Source of the DNA: Desulfosporosinus sp.
Lineage (GTDB): Bacteria > Bacillota > Desulfitobacteriia > Desulfitobacteriales > Desulfitobacteriaceae
DNA: 64,000 bases
Direction of reading: 5' to 3'
NCBI GenBank assembly: GCA_003513495.1
Contig: DOPM01000022.1
Location: 1-64,000 of the forward strand
In this document: positions 34,882 to 42,944 of the stretch, one piece after another
How positions within the stretch are numbered: position 1 is the stretch's first letter
Layout of the letters: each line of letters starts with the position of its first letter
Translations under genes and position numbers: made by a program
Notes under the pieces: generated by a model
Told to the model about the DNA's origin: nothing
Databases searched by the model: none
Seen by the model: the letters and a program-made list of their open reading frames with translations, nothing else

Positions 34882-35042
34882 AATTAACTATAGTGCAATC
34901 TATGTTTGTAAAGGGCTAAAGGTTACAGTATTTACGATGAATTCTCACGAGCATAGTAGAAATGGAAAAAGGACGGGTAACTGGCATTTAGCCAATATTA
35001 AATGAGCAGCATTATCGAGTATCGCTTGTAAGGAGGAGTACT

Positions 35043-35246
35043 ATGTTTATTATTGACCGATTTGAAAATGAATGGGCTATTGTTGAAACACAAAATCGTA
35101 CCAACTTTAATTTACCCCGGAGTGTTTTGCCAGCTGATCTAAAAGAGGGGGATGTCATTGACATCCAGGTCAGTATTAATACAGAAGCAACGAAACAGCG
35201 TTCGAAAAAGGTTAAAAGCCTATTGGATAACTTTTTCGATGAGTGA
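35043..35246 (+). CDS. DUF3006-family small protein
   Basis: A 67-residue protein opening with MFIIDRFENEWAIVE, the typical DUF3006 start, and a middle LPADLKEGDVIDI strand pair, as in a small beta-barrel. GGAGG precedes the ATG by 7 bases. It lies 22 bases before a secreted MBL-fold (ComEC C-terminal-like) lipoprotein gene. DUF3006 genes recur next to such MBL genes in Firmicutes, which suggests a functional pair of unknown role. Confidence 0.85.
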   Translation: MFIIDRFENEWAIVETQNRTNFNLPRSVLPADLKEGDVIDIQVSINTEATKQRSKKVKSLLDNFFDE

Positions 35247-35268
35247 ATAAGGAAGGGGCCTATACGAA

Positions 35269-36555
35269 TTGTCATATCGCATAAAGTGGTTGATCTTACC
35301 TATTATCATCTTCTCATTAATTCTATCTGGATGTGGTAAAACGCAAACAACGACTCCTGAAATTGTTGCTGAAACTCCTACTAGAACCACTGAAGTATTA
35401 AAAGTCCATTTCCTGGATGTCGGTCAGGCAGATAGTACTCTCTTAGTGACTCCTAGCGGTGATTCGATTCTTATAGATGGCGGAAATAATGAGGACGGAC
35501 CTGAAATTGTAAGCTATCTGATATCACAAGGAGTCAAAGAACTTTCAGCAATCGTCGCAACCCATCCTCATGAAGATCATATAGGAGGGTTAGATTTAGT
35601 CATTCAAAGCATACCGACTAAAACCGTCTACATGCCAAATGCTGACTCAAACACCCGAACGTTTGAAGATTTTATTGCTGCTGTCAAGGCCAGCGGTGCA
35701 AAAAAGGTTCAGGCCAAGGTAGGGGTCGGACTAAACGTTTCTGAGCTTACAGGGGTATTTCTGGCACCTAATAGTAGCAGTTATGAAGAGCTAAATAATT
35801 ACAGTGCAGTCCTAAAAGTCACCTATGGTAAAGTATCCTTTCTTTTCGAGGGGGATGCCGAAGATATTTCTGAAGCAGAAATGCCGAAGAGTGGGCAAGA
35901 TTTAAAAGCAACTGTTCTTAAAGTAGGTCACCATGGAAGTAATAGTTCAACCACCAGCGCATTTTTGAGGGCCGTATCTCCAAAGCACGCCATTATTTCT
36001 GTGGGTGCTGATAATGAATATGGTCATCCAACCCCTACAATTTTAGATCGGATCGCTCAGGCTGGAATTACAACCTATAGAACGGACAAATCAGGAACAA
36101 TAGTAGTTACGACCAATGGAGAAACGATAGAATTTGATAAGAAGGCATCAATTCAGCAGAATGCTCCAGCCACCGATTCAACGTCAACTCCTGAATCTAA
36201 GGTAGTACCAGTGCCTGAATCTTCATTAAGTCCAACGCCTTCTTCTGCTACTTCTAAGAGTTCAGTTGAATTATCAAATATAGATCTCCGAGGGGAAGTA
36301 GTGACCATAACTAATCCTAGTCGCACAGATGTCGATCTAACGGGATGGAAATTAGTGAGTGAAGTTGGAAATCAAACATTTATTTTTCCATCCGGTACAA
36401 CTTTGACTGCAGGTGGGTCAATCAAAATTGTCAGTGGAGAAAAAGCGCGGGCAGGAGTGGGTACCCTAGTTTGGACTCAATCAAATATCTGGAACAATAA
36501 TGGCGATCCCGGAGCGCTTTACGATGCTCAAGGGCAGTTAACAGCTACAAGATAG
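35269..36555 (+). CDS. ComEC/Rec2-like MBL-fold lipoprotein with lamin-tail domain
   Basis: A 428-residue lipoprotein (signal peptide with SLILSGC, Cys22). Residues about 40-285 form a metallo-beta-lactamase fold related to the nuclease-like domain of ComEC, with the metal motif THPHEDHIGG, then FEGDAED, VGHHGSNSS and HPTP. A Ser/Thr/Pro-rich linker (about 290-335) leads to a lamin-tail-like beta domain (about 338-428; VVTITNPSRTDVDLTGWKLV). Extracellular nuclease or phosphodiesterase activity is likely. The start is TTG with AAGGAAGGGG upstream. The stop TAG abuts a REP-type repeat starting TGAAACAGGGGG. Confidence 0.9.
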   Translation: MSYRIKWLILPIIIFSLILSGCGKTQTTTPEIVAETPTRTTEVLKVHFLDVGQADSTLLVTPSGDSILIDGGNNEDGPEIVSYLISQGVKELSAIVATHPHEDHIGGLDLVIQSIPTKTVYMPNADSNTRTFEDFIAAVKASGAKKVQAKVGVGLNVSELTGVFLAPNSSSYEELNNYSAVLKVTYGKVSFLFEGDAEDISEAEMPKSGQDLKATVLKVGHHGSNSSTTSAFLRAVSPKHAIISVGADNEYGHPTPTILDRIAQAGITTYRTDKSGTIVVTTNGETIEFDKKASIQQNAPATDSTSTPESKVVPVPESSLSPTPSSATSKSSVELSNIDLRGEVVTITNPSRTDVDLTGWKLVSEVGNQTFIFPSGTTLTAGGSIKIVSGEKARAGVGTLVWTQSNIWNNNGDPGALYDAQGQLTATR

Positions 36556-36665
36556 TGAAACAGGGGGACAGGTGCATTGTTTCGCTAAAATGAAACAGTG
36601 TGCCCAAAACAAAAGGGACAGGTGCTGTTTCGTTGAAACATAGCACTTGTCCCCCGTTCCCCGTT
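36556..36665. repeat. REP-type palindromic repeats, copy 1
   Basis: GTGAAACAGGGGGACAGGTG begins directly after the preceding TAG stop; diverged arms, AAAGGGACAGGTGCTGTTTC and the inverted ACTTGTCCCCCGTT, follow. It is a member of the family described in the findings and is made of two partial palindromes. Confidence 0.85.
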
Positions 36666-36716
36666 TACCTATTTGCTTAAATGCGTCAGGTCTCTATTCA
36701 TCGCTTCAAATATTCC

Positions 36717-36796
36717 CAAAACAAGGGGACACAAAACAAGGGGACAGGTGAACTGTTTCGTTAATACGAAACAGTTCACCTGTCCTTTGTTTTGTT
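36717..36796. repeat. REP-type palindromic repeat, copy 2
   Basis: A nearly perfect palindrome: CAAAACAAGGGGACAGGTGA, ACTGTTTCG and the complementary arm ending CCTTTGTTTTG, preceded by a short partial AACAAGGGGAC copy. It lies just upstream of the CBS protein gene. Confidence 0.85.
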
Positions 36797-36852
36797 AAAA
36801 ATTGTGTTACAATATGGTAAATCATACTTATTTAAGAAAAGGAGCGATTTTA

Positions 36853-37302
36853 ATGAAGGTCATGGATGTCATGCAAACAAATGTCATAACCATTCGATCG
36901 GATATGGAGATTAAGGAGATAGCCAGGACGTTGTATGATAATCGAATTTCCGGGGTACCAGTGATTGATTCAGATGGTAATTTAGTAGGAATCGTTACTG
37001 AGGGAGACTTGTTACATAAAGAAACGTCTCCCCAGATACCTGGAGTAATTGGAATTTTGGGAGCACTAATTTATTACAACGGTGTGAAACAATACGAATC
37101 CGATTTAAAAAAGTTAATTGCATCTCAAGCCTCGGAGATTATGACTGCGAATGTTGTGATAATCAATAAAGAGGCCAGTATAGAAGAGGCAGCATCGCTA
37201 ATGGTAAGTAAAAAAATAAAGCGATTGCCTGTTTTAGAAGATGGGAAGATCATTGGCATAGTATCTCGAATGGATATTATAAAAACCTTAATCGAAGATT
37301 AA
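36853..37302 (+). CDS. CBS-domain pair protein
   Basis: A soluble protein of 149 residues made only of two CBS motifs (about 1-60 and 88-148): MKVMDVMQTNVITIRSDMEI ... ISGVPVIDSDGNLVGIVTEG and IMTANVVIINKEASIEEAAS ... IKRLPVLEDGKIIGIVSRMD. Such stand-alone pairs bind adenosine nucleotides and regulate partners. The ATG at 36853 has AAAAGGAG 9 bases upstream; an in-frame GTG farther upstream begins within the repeat flank. Repeats bracket the gene on both sides. Partner unknown. Confidence 0.9.
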   Translation: MKVMDVMQTNVITIRSDMEIKEIARTLYDNRISGVPVIDSDGNLVGIVTEGDLLHKETSPQIPGVIGILGALIYYNGVKQYESDLKKLIASQASEIMTANVVIINKEASIEEAASLMVSKKIKRLPVLEDGKIIGIVSRMDIIKTLIED

Positions 37303-37308
37303 GGTTAC

Positions 37309-37386
37309 GGAAACAGGGGGACAGGTACGCTGTTTCATTAAAACGAAACAGTTCACCTGTCCCCCTGTTTTCCACCCCTGTTTTTT
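37309..37386. repeat. REP-type palindromic repeat, copy 3
   Basis: GGAAACAGGGGGACAGGTAC, GCTGTTTC and an inverted arm ending ACCTGTCCCCCTGTTTT, plus an extra CCACCCCTGTTTTTTG. It lies between the CBS gene stop (6 bases away) and the ferritin gene stop (2 bases away), where it could act as a bidirectional terminator. Confidence 0.88.
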
Positions 37387-37388
37387 GT

Positions 37389-37901
37389 TTAAACGGGAAT
37401 GACAGCTGCTACATAGACTCGTTGTGCCAGTTCGTTATCAATCATAAAGAGTCCCGCTCCATCTCCTTTTATGAGTTTCAGTTTATTTAGAACGCGGCTA
37501 ACATTTTCCTCTTCTTCAGCCTGCTCAGTGATAAACCATTGGAGAAAAATTTCCGTTGTGTGATCTCTAACCTCTCGAGCTATGTCCATGAGGGAGTAAA
37601 TTGATTGTGTGACAGCTTGCTCATGATTTAATGTCAATTCGAAAACTTCTTGAGGACTTGAAAACTCAGTTTGAGGTTTTTGAATCTCTGAGAATGCTAA
37701 TTTTCCGCCGATCTTACTTATATAATTAAAAAAGCCTAGAGCATGATCACGTTCTTCTTGAACCTGCACGCGGTAGAAATTAGCAAATCCATCGAGATTG
37801 ATTGACGAGAAATAAGCTTGCATTGAAAGGTAAAAATAGGCTGAGTATAGTTCCTTATTTACTTGATCGTTAAGAGCTTTGATCATTTTTTCATTGTTCA
37901 A
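37389..37901 (-). CDS. Ferritin (non-haem)
   Basis: An iron-storage protein of about 170 residues forming a 24-mer shell. Ferroxidase-site residues are visible: Glu in NKELYSAYFYLSMQ, Glu and His in QVQEERDHALGFF, and Glu and Gln in the later helices (LNHEQAV, EQAEEE). The TTG at 37901 follows AGGTGG by 5 bases and matches the usual MLNEKM-like start; a GTG nine bases upstream is poorly spaced. It has no regulatory box that I can see, although Fur or PerR control is common. REP repeats flank both ends. Confidence 0.95.
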   Translation of the reverse strand: MNNEKMIKALNDQVNKELYSAYFYLSMQAYFSSINLDGFANFYRVQVQEERDHALGFFNYISKIGGKLAFSEIQKPQTEFSSPQEVFELTLNHEQAVTQSIYSLMDIAREVRDHTTEIFLQWFITEQAEEEENVSRVLNKLKLIKGDGAGLFMIDNELAQRVYVAAVIPV

Positions 37902-38023
37902 ATGTACCACCTGCCTTTTTTATACCAATATAATAAGCCGGTGCTACCACCGTTGCTAGAGTCTTCGATGTCAGCCAAGCTTCTTTATTAGGGTGACCAA
38001 TGTAACGTTATATATACATCGTT

Positions 38024-38096
38024 GAAAACGGGGGGACAGGTTCGCTGTTTCGTTTTAACGAAACAGTTCACCTGTCCCCCCGTTTTGCCCCTGTTT
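38024..38096. repeat. REP-type palindromic repeat, copy 4
   Basis: AAAACGGGGGGACAGGTTCG, CTGTTTCG, an inverted arm CGAAACAGTTCACCTGTCCC and then CCCCGTTTTGCCCCTGTTTA. The stop codon of the adjacent minus-strand DUF421 gene is formed at its border (TAAACAGGGG). Confidence 0.88.
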
Positions 38097-38709
38097 AAGG
38101 CTCTAGTTTATTACCTTCGAAGGCTTTACTGCTAATTTCTTCAAAAATGTTATTTGCTTTATCTTGATTCTGATTTTGCTGAGTTTCCATGCTAACTCCA
38201 ATGGCCTGCTTGATTTGTGATAGTTCAGCCATCAGTGTCGTAAAATCTTCTTTTGTTAAGGGCTTTTTATTTTCTTTTAGTTCATACCCCAGTTGCCCAC
38301 TTATTTCAATCGTCGCATACTTAACATCTTCTATTGAAGATACTCCTACTTGTCTTAAACGAGTTTCAAGTTTATCAATTGACATTCTGAGCTTTTTCAA
38401 ATTATTTATGTGTGGGTTGCCATTTTTAATAACAATGACTGCTTTGCCCGTAAAAAGGGTTTCCAAAATATCGACCTTAATTGCTAGATATTCAGTCATT
38501 ATCATTAATATACTCAACAATGCTGCTACTGCGAAAGTGATAAAGAGCCCTCTCCCAGCTACAGGTTGAATCAACAATGATCCCAATCCTATCATAACAA
38601 TCGTTTGAGATATGGTCATTTGTGAAATGGATTTTCTTCCACCTAACCTTAAGATAAATGTACCAATAAAGAATATAAGTATTGCTTGCCAAATCCAACT
38701 TAATTCCAT
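38095..38709 (-). CDS. DUF421 (YetF/YcaP-like) membrane protein
   Basis: A 204-residue protein: three membrane segments at about 5-22, 32-50 and 55-75, then a soluble domain beginning LAIKVDILETLFTGKAVIVI, followed by LRMSIDKLETRLRQVGVSSI, as in the YetF family. GGAG lies 9 bases before the ATG. Family function is unclear; some members affect spore or stress phenotypes. Its 3' end runs to the edge of REP copy 4, which appears to supply the TAA. A possible fossil gene overlaps its start. Confidence 0.9.
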   Translation of the reverse strand: MELSWIWQAILIFFIGTFILRLGGRKSISQMTISQTIVMIGLGSLLIQPVAGRGLFITFAVAALLSILMIMTEYLAIKVDILETLFTGKAVIVIKNGNPHINNLKKLRMSIDKLETRLRQVGVSSIEDVKYATIEISGQLGYELKENKKPLTKEDFTTLMAELSQIKQAIGVSMETQQNQNQDKANNIFEEISSKAFEGNKLEP

Positions 38710-38822
38710 CTTTTCCGCTCCTTAATAATTGTATTTAATCCAATTAACAAAATCGAAACGCTGAATAAGTTTGAGATGTAAGTTAGGATACCCCTAATAA
38801 TGGAACCTAAACCACCAACATA
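38700..38822 (-). pseudogene. Possible 5'-truncated small membrane gene upstream of DUF421
   Basis: An open frame ends (RKRWN, stop) overlapping the DUF421 start by 10 bases, as in a coupled operon, and encodes one membrane segment (ILTYISNLFSVSILLIGLNT). No start codon lies in frame on this side of REP copy 5; the frame only continues upstream through the repeat. The simplest reading is a gene whose 5' part was lost or replaced at the repeat. It may also be chance. Confidence 0.3.
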
Positions 38823-38884
38823 ACAAAACAGGGGGACAGGTGTAACGAAACAGTGCACCTGTCCCCCTGTTTTCCCCCTGTTTT
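38823..38884. repeat. REP-type palindromic repeat, copy 5
   Basis: CAAAACAGGGGGACAGGTGT, AACGAAACAG and TGCACCTGTCCCCCTGTTTT with a further CCCCCTGTTTTC. It lies between the divergent DUF421 gene and ABC ATPase gene, close to the latter's promoter region. Confidence 0.88.
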
Positions 38885-38948
38885 CTGGATATTTATTATA
38901 AAGATATGAAAAAATAGCAGGGGAGAAAAGAACACATAGGAGACGAAA

Positions 38949-39833
38949 ATGAGTGTAATTGAAATAAATCATTTGACTAAGTACTACGGTAAGGAGCGAG
39001 GGATTATTGATATTAACTTCGACGTTGAGGAAAAAGAAATCTTTGGATTTATCGGACCTAACGGTGCAGGTAAGTCCACCACTCTGCGCACGTTATTAGG
39101 CCTGATCTACCCTACTAGTGGAAGCGCTAAACTATTTGGGAAAGACTGTATAAAGTATGGGCCAGAACTTAAAAGGGAAATTGGCTACTTGCCGTCAGAA
39201 GTTTTTTACTATGACAAAATGAAAGTGATCGATCTATTAAACTATTCCGCCAGTTTCTATAAAAAAGATTGCAGCAAACGGATCAAAGACCTAGCTGGAA
39301 TCATGGACCTTAATCTCAATAAAAAGATTGACGATTTATCCTTCGGCAATAAGAAGAAAGTAGGAATTGTTCAAGGACTACTTCATGAGCCGAAACTGAT
39401 TATCCTTGATGAACCTACAAGTGGCTTGGATCCTCTGATGCAGCAAAGGTTTTTCGAACTTCTACAGGAGGAAAATAGAAAAGGGGCTACCATTCTGTTT
39501 TCATCTCATATTCTGGGTGAGGTTCAAAGAATGTGTGATCGTGTGGCCATTATCAAAGAAGGTAAAATCATACAACTAGATAAGATCAGTGCGTTACAAG
39601 AAAGTAATTATAAAAAGATTAAAGTGCAGACATCGGGTAGCTTAGATCAGAATTACTTTAATATCCGTGGAGTAAGCAATTTAGAGGTTAAGCAGCATAT
39701 TGTAAGTTTTTTGTTCAGAGGAAACATTAATTCCATCATGAAAAAGATCTCAGAGACAGACATCGCCAACCTCTGGGTGGAGGAACCCGATCTTGAAGAA
39801 ATCTTCTTGCACTTCTATGAAAAGGAGTCCTAA
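38949..39833 (+). CDS. ABC-transporter ATPase (exporter type)
   Basis: A 294-residue ATPase with Walker A GPNGAGKSTTLR (about 38-48), a modified signature LSFGNKKKVGI in place of LSGGQ, Walker B LIILDEPTSGLDP and the switch His in FSSHILGE. A C-terminal extension of about 75 residues resembles BcrA/NatA-type ATPases. AGGAGACG precedes the ATG. It is followed after 3 bases by a permease and then by a second permease, making a heterodimeric ABC-2 exporter. The substrate is unknown; antibiotic, lipid or Na+ export are possibilities. Confidence 0.92.
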   Translation: MSVIEINHLTKYYGKERGIIDINFDVEEKEIFGFIGPNGAGKSTTLRTLLGLIYPTSGSAKLFGKDCIKYGPELKREIGYLPSEVFYYDKMKVIDLLNYSASFYKKDCSKRIKDLAGIMDLNLNKKIDDLSFGNKKKVGIVQGLLHEPKLIILDEPTSGLDPLMQQRFFELLQEENRKGATILFSSHILGEVQRMCDRVAIIKEGKIIQLDKISALQESNYKKIKVQTSGSLDQNYFNIRGVSNLEVKQHIVSFLFRGNINSIMKKISETDIANLWVEEPDLEEIFLHFYEKES

Positions 39834-39836
39834 ACC

Positions 39837-40634
39837 ATGAATATGTTTCTGCATGAATTAAAAGCTTATAAGAAATTCACTGCCATATGGATAATAACCT
39901 TGGTAGGGTTGGTTGTTCTTTTTCTTTCTATGTTTCCCACTATTTCTAGAGAAGCGGAAGAATTTAAACGGATAATGCAGGGATTTCCTGAGTCTATTAG
40001 ACTGGCCTTAGGGCTATCAGTGGAGAATATCGGTTCAATTTTAGGTTACTATTCCTATATTTTTCTGTATATTTCGTTGTTCGGAGCAATTCAGGCAATG
40101 ATCATTGGTGTATCCATTCTGTCCAAAGAAGTACGTCAAAAAACAGCCGATTTTCTTTTAACCAAACCGGTAACTCGTTCTCAAATTGTAACTGCAAAGC
40201 TTCTTGCAGCGTTAAGCTCCCTAGTGATCACCAATATCGCTTATTTGGGAGCTGCAACCGTAATGGCCTCACTAGTTGAGACGAAAGAGTATAGTACTCG
40301 TCTATTCTTGTTGCTTTCAATGACCTTATTCTTTTTACAGCTTATATTCTTGGCTTTGGGTATGATCGTTTCTGTATTGGTCCCTAAGATCAAATCCGTC
40401 CTTTCCATCTCTCTCGGTATAGTATTCGCCTTCTTTATCCTTGGAGCCTTGATTTCGACGACGAGGGACCATGCTTTGCGTTATCTGACGCCCTTTAAAT
40501 ATTTCGATTTTGCCTATATAATACAACATTCTAGCTATGAATCCTCCTTTATAGCAGCAGCTATAGGTTTTATTGCAATAGCGATTACAGCGAGTTATAT
40601 AATCTATTCTAAAAGAGATATCCATGCAGTGTGA
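39837..40634 (+). CDS. ABC-2-type permease, paralog 1
   Basis: A 265-residue permease with six predicted membrane segments and the ABC-2 cytoplasmic motif LSKEVRQKTADFLLTKPVTR between segments 2 and 3, as in NosY/NatB-like exporters. The ribosome binding site AAAGGAG is inside the end of the ATPase gene. The paralog at 40743 has the same length and layout. The stop TGA abuts sequence starting GAGAAAAGGGGACAG, a REP-like fragment. Confidence 0.9.
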   Translation: MNMFLHELKAYKKFTAIWIITLVGLVVLFLSMFPTISREAEEFKRIMQGFPESIRLALGLSVENIGSILGYYSYIFLYISLFGAIQAMIIGVSILSKEVRQKTADFLLTKPVTRSQIVTAKLLAALSSLVITNIAYLGAATVMASLVETKEYSTRLFLLLSMTLFFLQLIFLALGMIVSVLVPKIKSVLSISLGIVFAFFILGALISTTRDHALRYLTPFKYFDFAYIIQHSSYESSFIAAAIGFIAIAITASYIIYSKRDIHAV

Positions 40635-40638
40635 TGAG

Positions 40639-40725
40639 AAAAGGGGACAGACTGCTGAAGCAATAGCCGAATTTTAACAGGAATGTTTCCGAATTGTAAA
40701 TCTTTTGGGCAGGAATGTTTCCGAA
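40639..40725. repeat. REP fragment and a 16-base direct repeat between the permease genes
   Basis: AAAAGGGGACAGACTG is a partial REP arm. CAGGAATGTTTCCGAA then occurs twice, at 40678-40693 and 40710-40725, and contains the small palindrome GGAATGTTTCC. The element separates two genes of one exporter operon without a hairpin terminator, so it may allow read-through. Confidence 0.6.
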
Positions 40726-40742
40726 GCAATTGGGGGTAGTTT

Positions 40743-41540
40743 ATGAATGTGTTTATTAGAGAGATGAAAGCTAATAGAAAAGCCCTTATCCTGTGGAGTA
40801 TTGGTGTTTTCCTAATGATTGCAAGTAGTATGGGTAAATATGCTGGCTTATCAGCGTCAGGCCAATCGGTCACTGACTTAATGGCGCAAATGCCACAGTC
40901 CCTAAAGGCTATAATGGGTATGGGAACCTTCGATTTATCTACTGTCAGTGGTTATTATGGAGTTCTCTTTATTTACTTGGCAATGATAGCTGCGATTCAC
41001 GCTACCCTGCTTGGGGCAAGTATAATATCTAAGGAAGAACGGGACAAAACCTCAGAGTTTTTGTTTGTAAAACCTATTTCCAGGAGTAAAATCATAACCT
41101 TGAAACTAATTGCAGCCCTCGTCAATCTATTAATCCTTAATCTTGTAACGCTTGTTTCGTCAATTCTTCTAGTACAGAACTATAGCCAAGGAGAAGGGAT
41201 CATAGGTGATATTACAAGGTTGATGCTGGGCATGTTTATTTTACAGTTAATTTTTTTGTTTATTGGCACAGCCTTAGCCGGGGTCAGTAAGCAGCCAAAA
41301 ACAGCTCAATCTTATGCCACAGGAATACTGCTATTTACATTGATGCTTTCTTTTGCCATAGATTTGAACGAGAGGATAACCGTTCTTAAATATTTAACAC
41401 CGTTCAAGTATTTTGAAGCGAAAAATCTTATGGACACTAGGGGTTTTGAACCAGTTTATCTGATCTTATCGGGTCTGATTATTGCAGTACTTATTAAGGT
41501 GACCTACATTTTTTATGAGAAAAGGGATCTGAATGTATAG
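40743..41540 (+). CDS. ABC-2-type permease, paralog 2
   Basis: A 265-residue permease with six membrane segments and the cytoplasmic motif ISKEERDKTSEFLFVKPISR matching that in paralog 1. GGGGGTAG precedes the ATG. Both paralogs end in a similar TYIFYEKRD / SYIIYSKRD, supporting gene duplication. With the ATPase it likely forms an exporter of two different permease subunits. A REP cluster and a terminator follow. Confidence 0.9.
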   Translation: MNVFIREMKANRKALILWSIGVFLMIASSMGKYAGLSASGQSVTDLMAQMPQSLKAIMGMGTFDLSTVSGYYGVLFIYLAMIAAIHATLLGASIISKEERDKTSEFLFVKPISRSKIITLKLIAALVNLLILNLVTLVSSILLVQNYSQGEGIIGDITRLMLGMFILQLIFLFIGTALAGVSKQPKTAQSYATGILLFTLMLSFAIDLNERITVLKYLTPFKYFEAKNLMDTRGFEPVYLILSGLIIAVLIKVTYIFYEKRDLNV

Positions 41541-41565
41541 AGTTTTAGAGAACTACCACAATACC

Positions 41566-41650
41566 GCTGTTTCGTTAACGAAACAGTGTACCTGTCCCCC
41601 TGTTTTCCTGCCCCTGTTTTTGTCCCCCTGTTTTGCCCCCCTGTTTTGCC
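41566..41650. repeat. REP-type repeat cluster, copy 7
   Basis: CGCTGTTTCGTTAACGAAAC, AGTGTACCTGTCCCCCTG, then three more CCCCTGTTTT units (TTTTTGTCCCCCTG, TTTTGCCCCCCTG). Only one arm is complete; the tandem CCCCTGTTTT units look like repeated end fragments. It lies between the second permease and the ilvE terminator. Confidence 0.85.
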
Positions 41651-41658
41651 GAATAGTA

Positions 41659-41697
41659 AAAAGCTTAGAAATGCGCTTGACGCATTCCTAAGCTTTT
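41659..41697 (-). terminator. Hairpin terminator of ilvE
   Basis: AAAAGCTTAGAAATGCG at 41659-41675 and CGCATTCCTAAGCTTTT at 41681-41697 form a 17-bp stem with one mismatch and a 5-base loop. On the minus strand it is followed by T-rich sequence. It lies 28 bases beyond the ilvE stop. Confidence 0.8.
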
Positions 41698-41724
41698 GCT
41701 ATTAGGAAAGTAGTTATTGTTGGT

Positions 41725-42795
41725 CTAATTGCTGACTATGTCCATCCAGCCGAACTCATCGGGGACGATGCCATTTTGAACACCTGTAACGTAGTCGAAA
41801 AGTCTTTGTGAGAATTCACCGGTTTGGTTATGGTTAATGACCATTTTTCGTCCTTTCCAGGAAAGCTCACCGACCGGGGATATGACGGCAGCTGTCCCAG
41901 TTCCAAATACTTCTTCGAGTTCTCCTTTGGCATGTGCTTCATATACTTCAACAATGGAAATTTGGCGCTCAGTTGTTTTAAAGCCCCAATTCCGAGCTAG
42001 TTCTAGTACGGTTTGCCGGGTAATTCCACCTAAGATGCTGCCGTTCAGTTCTGGCGTAATAATTTCACCATTGATTTTAAAGAAGATGTTCATGGTTCCA
42101 ACTTCTTCAACGTATTCTCGGTGGACTGCATCCAACCATAAGACTTGGTCAAAACCTTCTTTATAAGCCTCAGCTTGAGCGGGTAGGCTCATGGCATAAT
42201 TAGCTGGGGTTTTGGCTTGGCCTAGTCCGCCTTTCGTCGCGCGAACATATTTATCTTCCACTTTAATGCTGACGGGATTAAAACCGTGGGCGTAGTAGGC
42301 GCCAACTGGAGATAGGATTATAAAAAGTTTATAAGTGCTAGCTACCTTAACTCCAATGAAGCCATCAGTAGAAATGATAAATGGTCTGATATAAAGTGAC
42401 GTACCTGGCGTGCTCGGGACCCAATCTTTTTCTAAGTCCAATAATTTGAACAGACCTGCTTGGACTTCATCGACGTCAATTGGGGGTATGCAAAGATGAC
42501 CTGCTGATCGGTTGAAGCGATTCAGATAATGCTTAGTTCTAAAGACCGCAATCTGATTGTTCGACCCTCTGAAAGCTTTCATCCCTTCAAAGATTGCCTG
42601 CCCATAATGGAATACGATTGTAGCAGGGACAAAGGCAAATTCACCATATGGAACAATACGTGGCGAATGCCAGCCTTTGCCTGTTTCATAGTCCATTACA
42701 AACATATGATCTGTAAAAATTTGTCCAAAACCTAGTTGCTTATCAGTGGGTAAGACTCCAATCTTGTCTACCTTGGTTACGGTAATATCAGTCAT
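41725..42795 (-). CDS. ilvE: Branched-chain amino acid aminotransferase
   Basis: A 356-residue PLP enzyme of fold type IV, interconverting branched-chain amino acids and 2-oxo acids with glutamate. The pyridoxal-binding Lys lies in YVRATKGGLGQAKTPANYAM, and the conserved EVGTMNIFF and FGTGTAAVISPVG segments are present. GGAGG lies 7 bases before the ATG. It stands alone, with no T-box or leucine leader recognised upstream, and is separated from other branched-chain genes. Confidence 0.95.
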   Translation of the reverse strand: MTDITVTKVDKIGVLPTDKQLGFGQIFTDHMFVMDYETGKGWHSPRIVPYGEFAFVPATIVFHYGQAIFEGMKAFRGSNNQIAVFRTKHYLNRFNRSAGHLCIPPIDVDEVQAGLFKLLDLEKDWVPSTPGTSLYIRPFIISTDGFIGVKVASTYKLFIILSPVGAYYAHGFNPVSIKVEDKYVRATKGGLGQAKTPANYAMSLPAQAEAYKEGFDQVLWLDAVHREYVEEVGTMNIFFKINGEIITPELNGSILGGITRQTVLELARNWGFKTTERQISIVEVYEAHAKGELEEVFGTGTAAVISPVGELSWKGRKMVINHNQTGEFSQRLFDYVTGVQNGIVPDEFGWMDIVSN

Positions 42796-42944
42796 ACTAT
42801 TGCCTCCAAAACTCTATTAAGTACCTATTCTTCAATAATAATCCTTGAAAGACAGTTGTTCAAGACTTAAGGCTAGGAAAGTTCCTGGAATAATCATGTA
42901 TACAGTTTTTCCTTGCGAAATTTAGTAGAAGATTAGATTTTTTA

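Noticed and set aside
42796..42944. T-box or leucine leader upstream of ilvE
   Set aside because: No T-box core, specifier region or terminator could be recognised in the gap.
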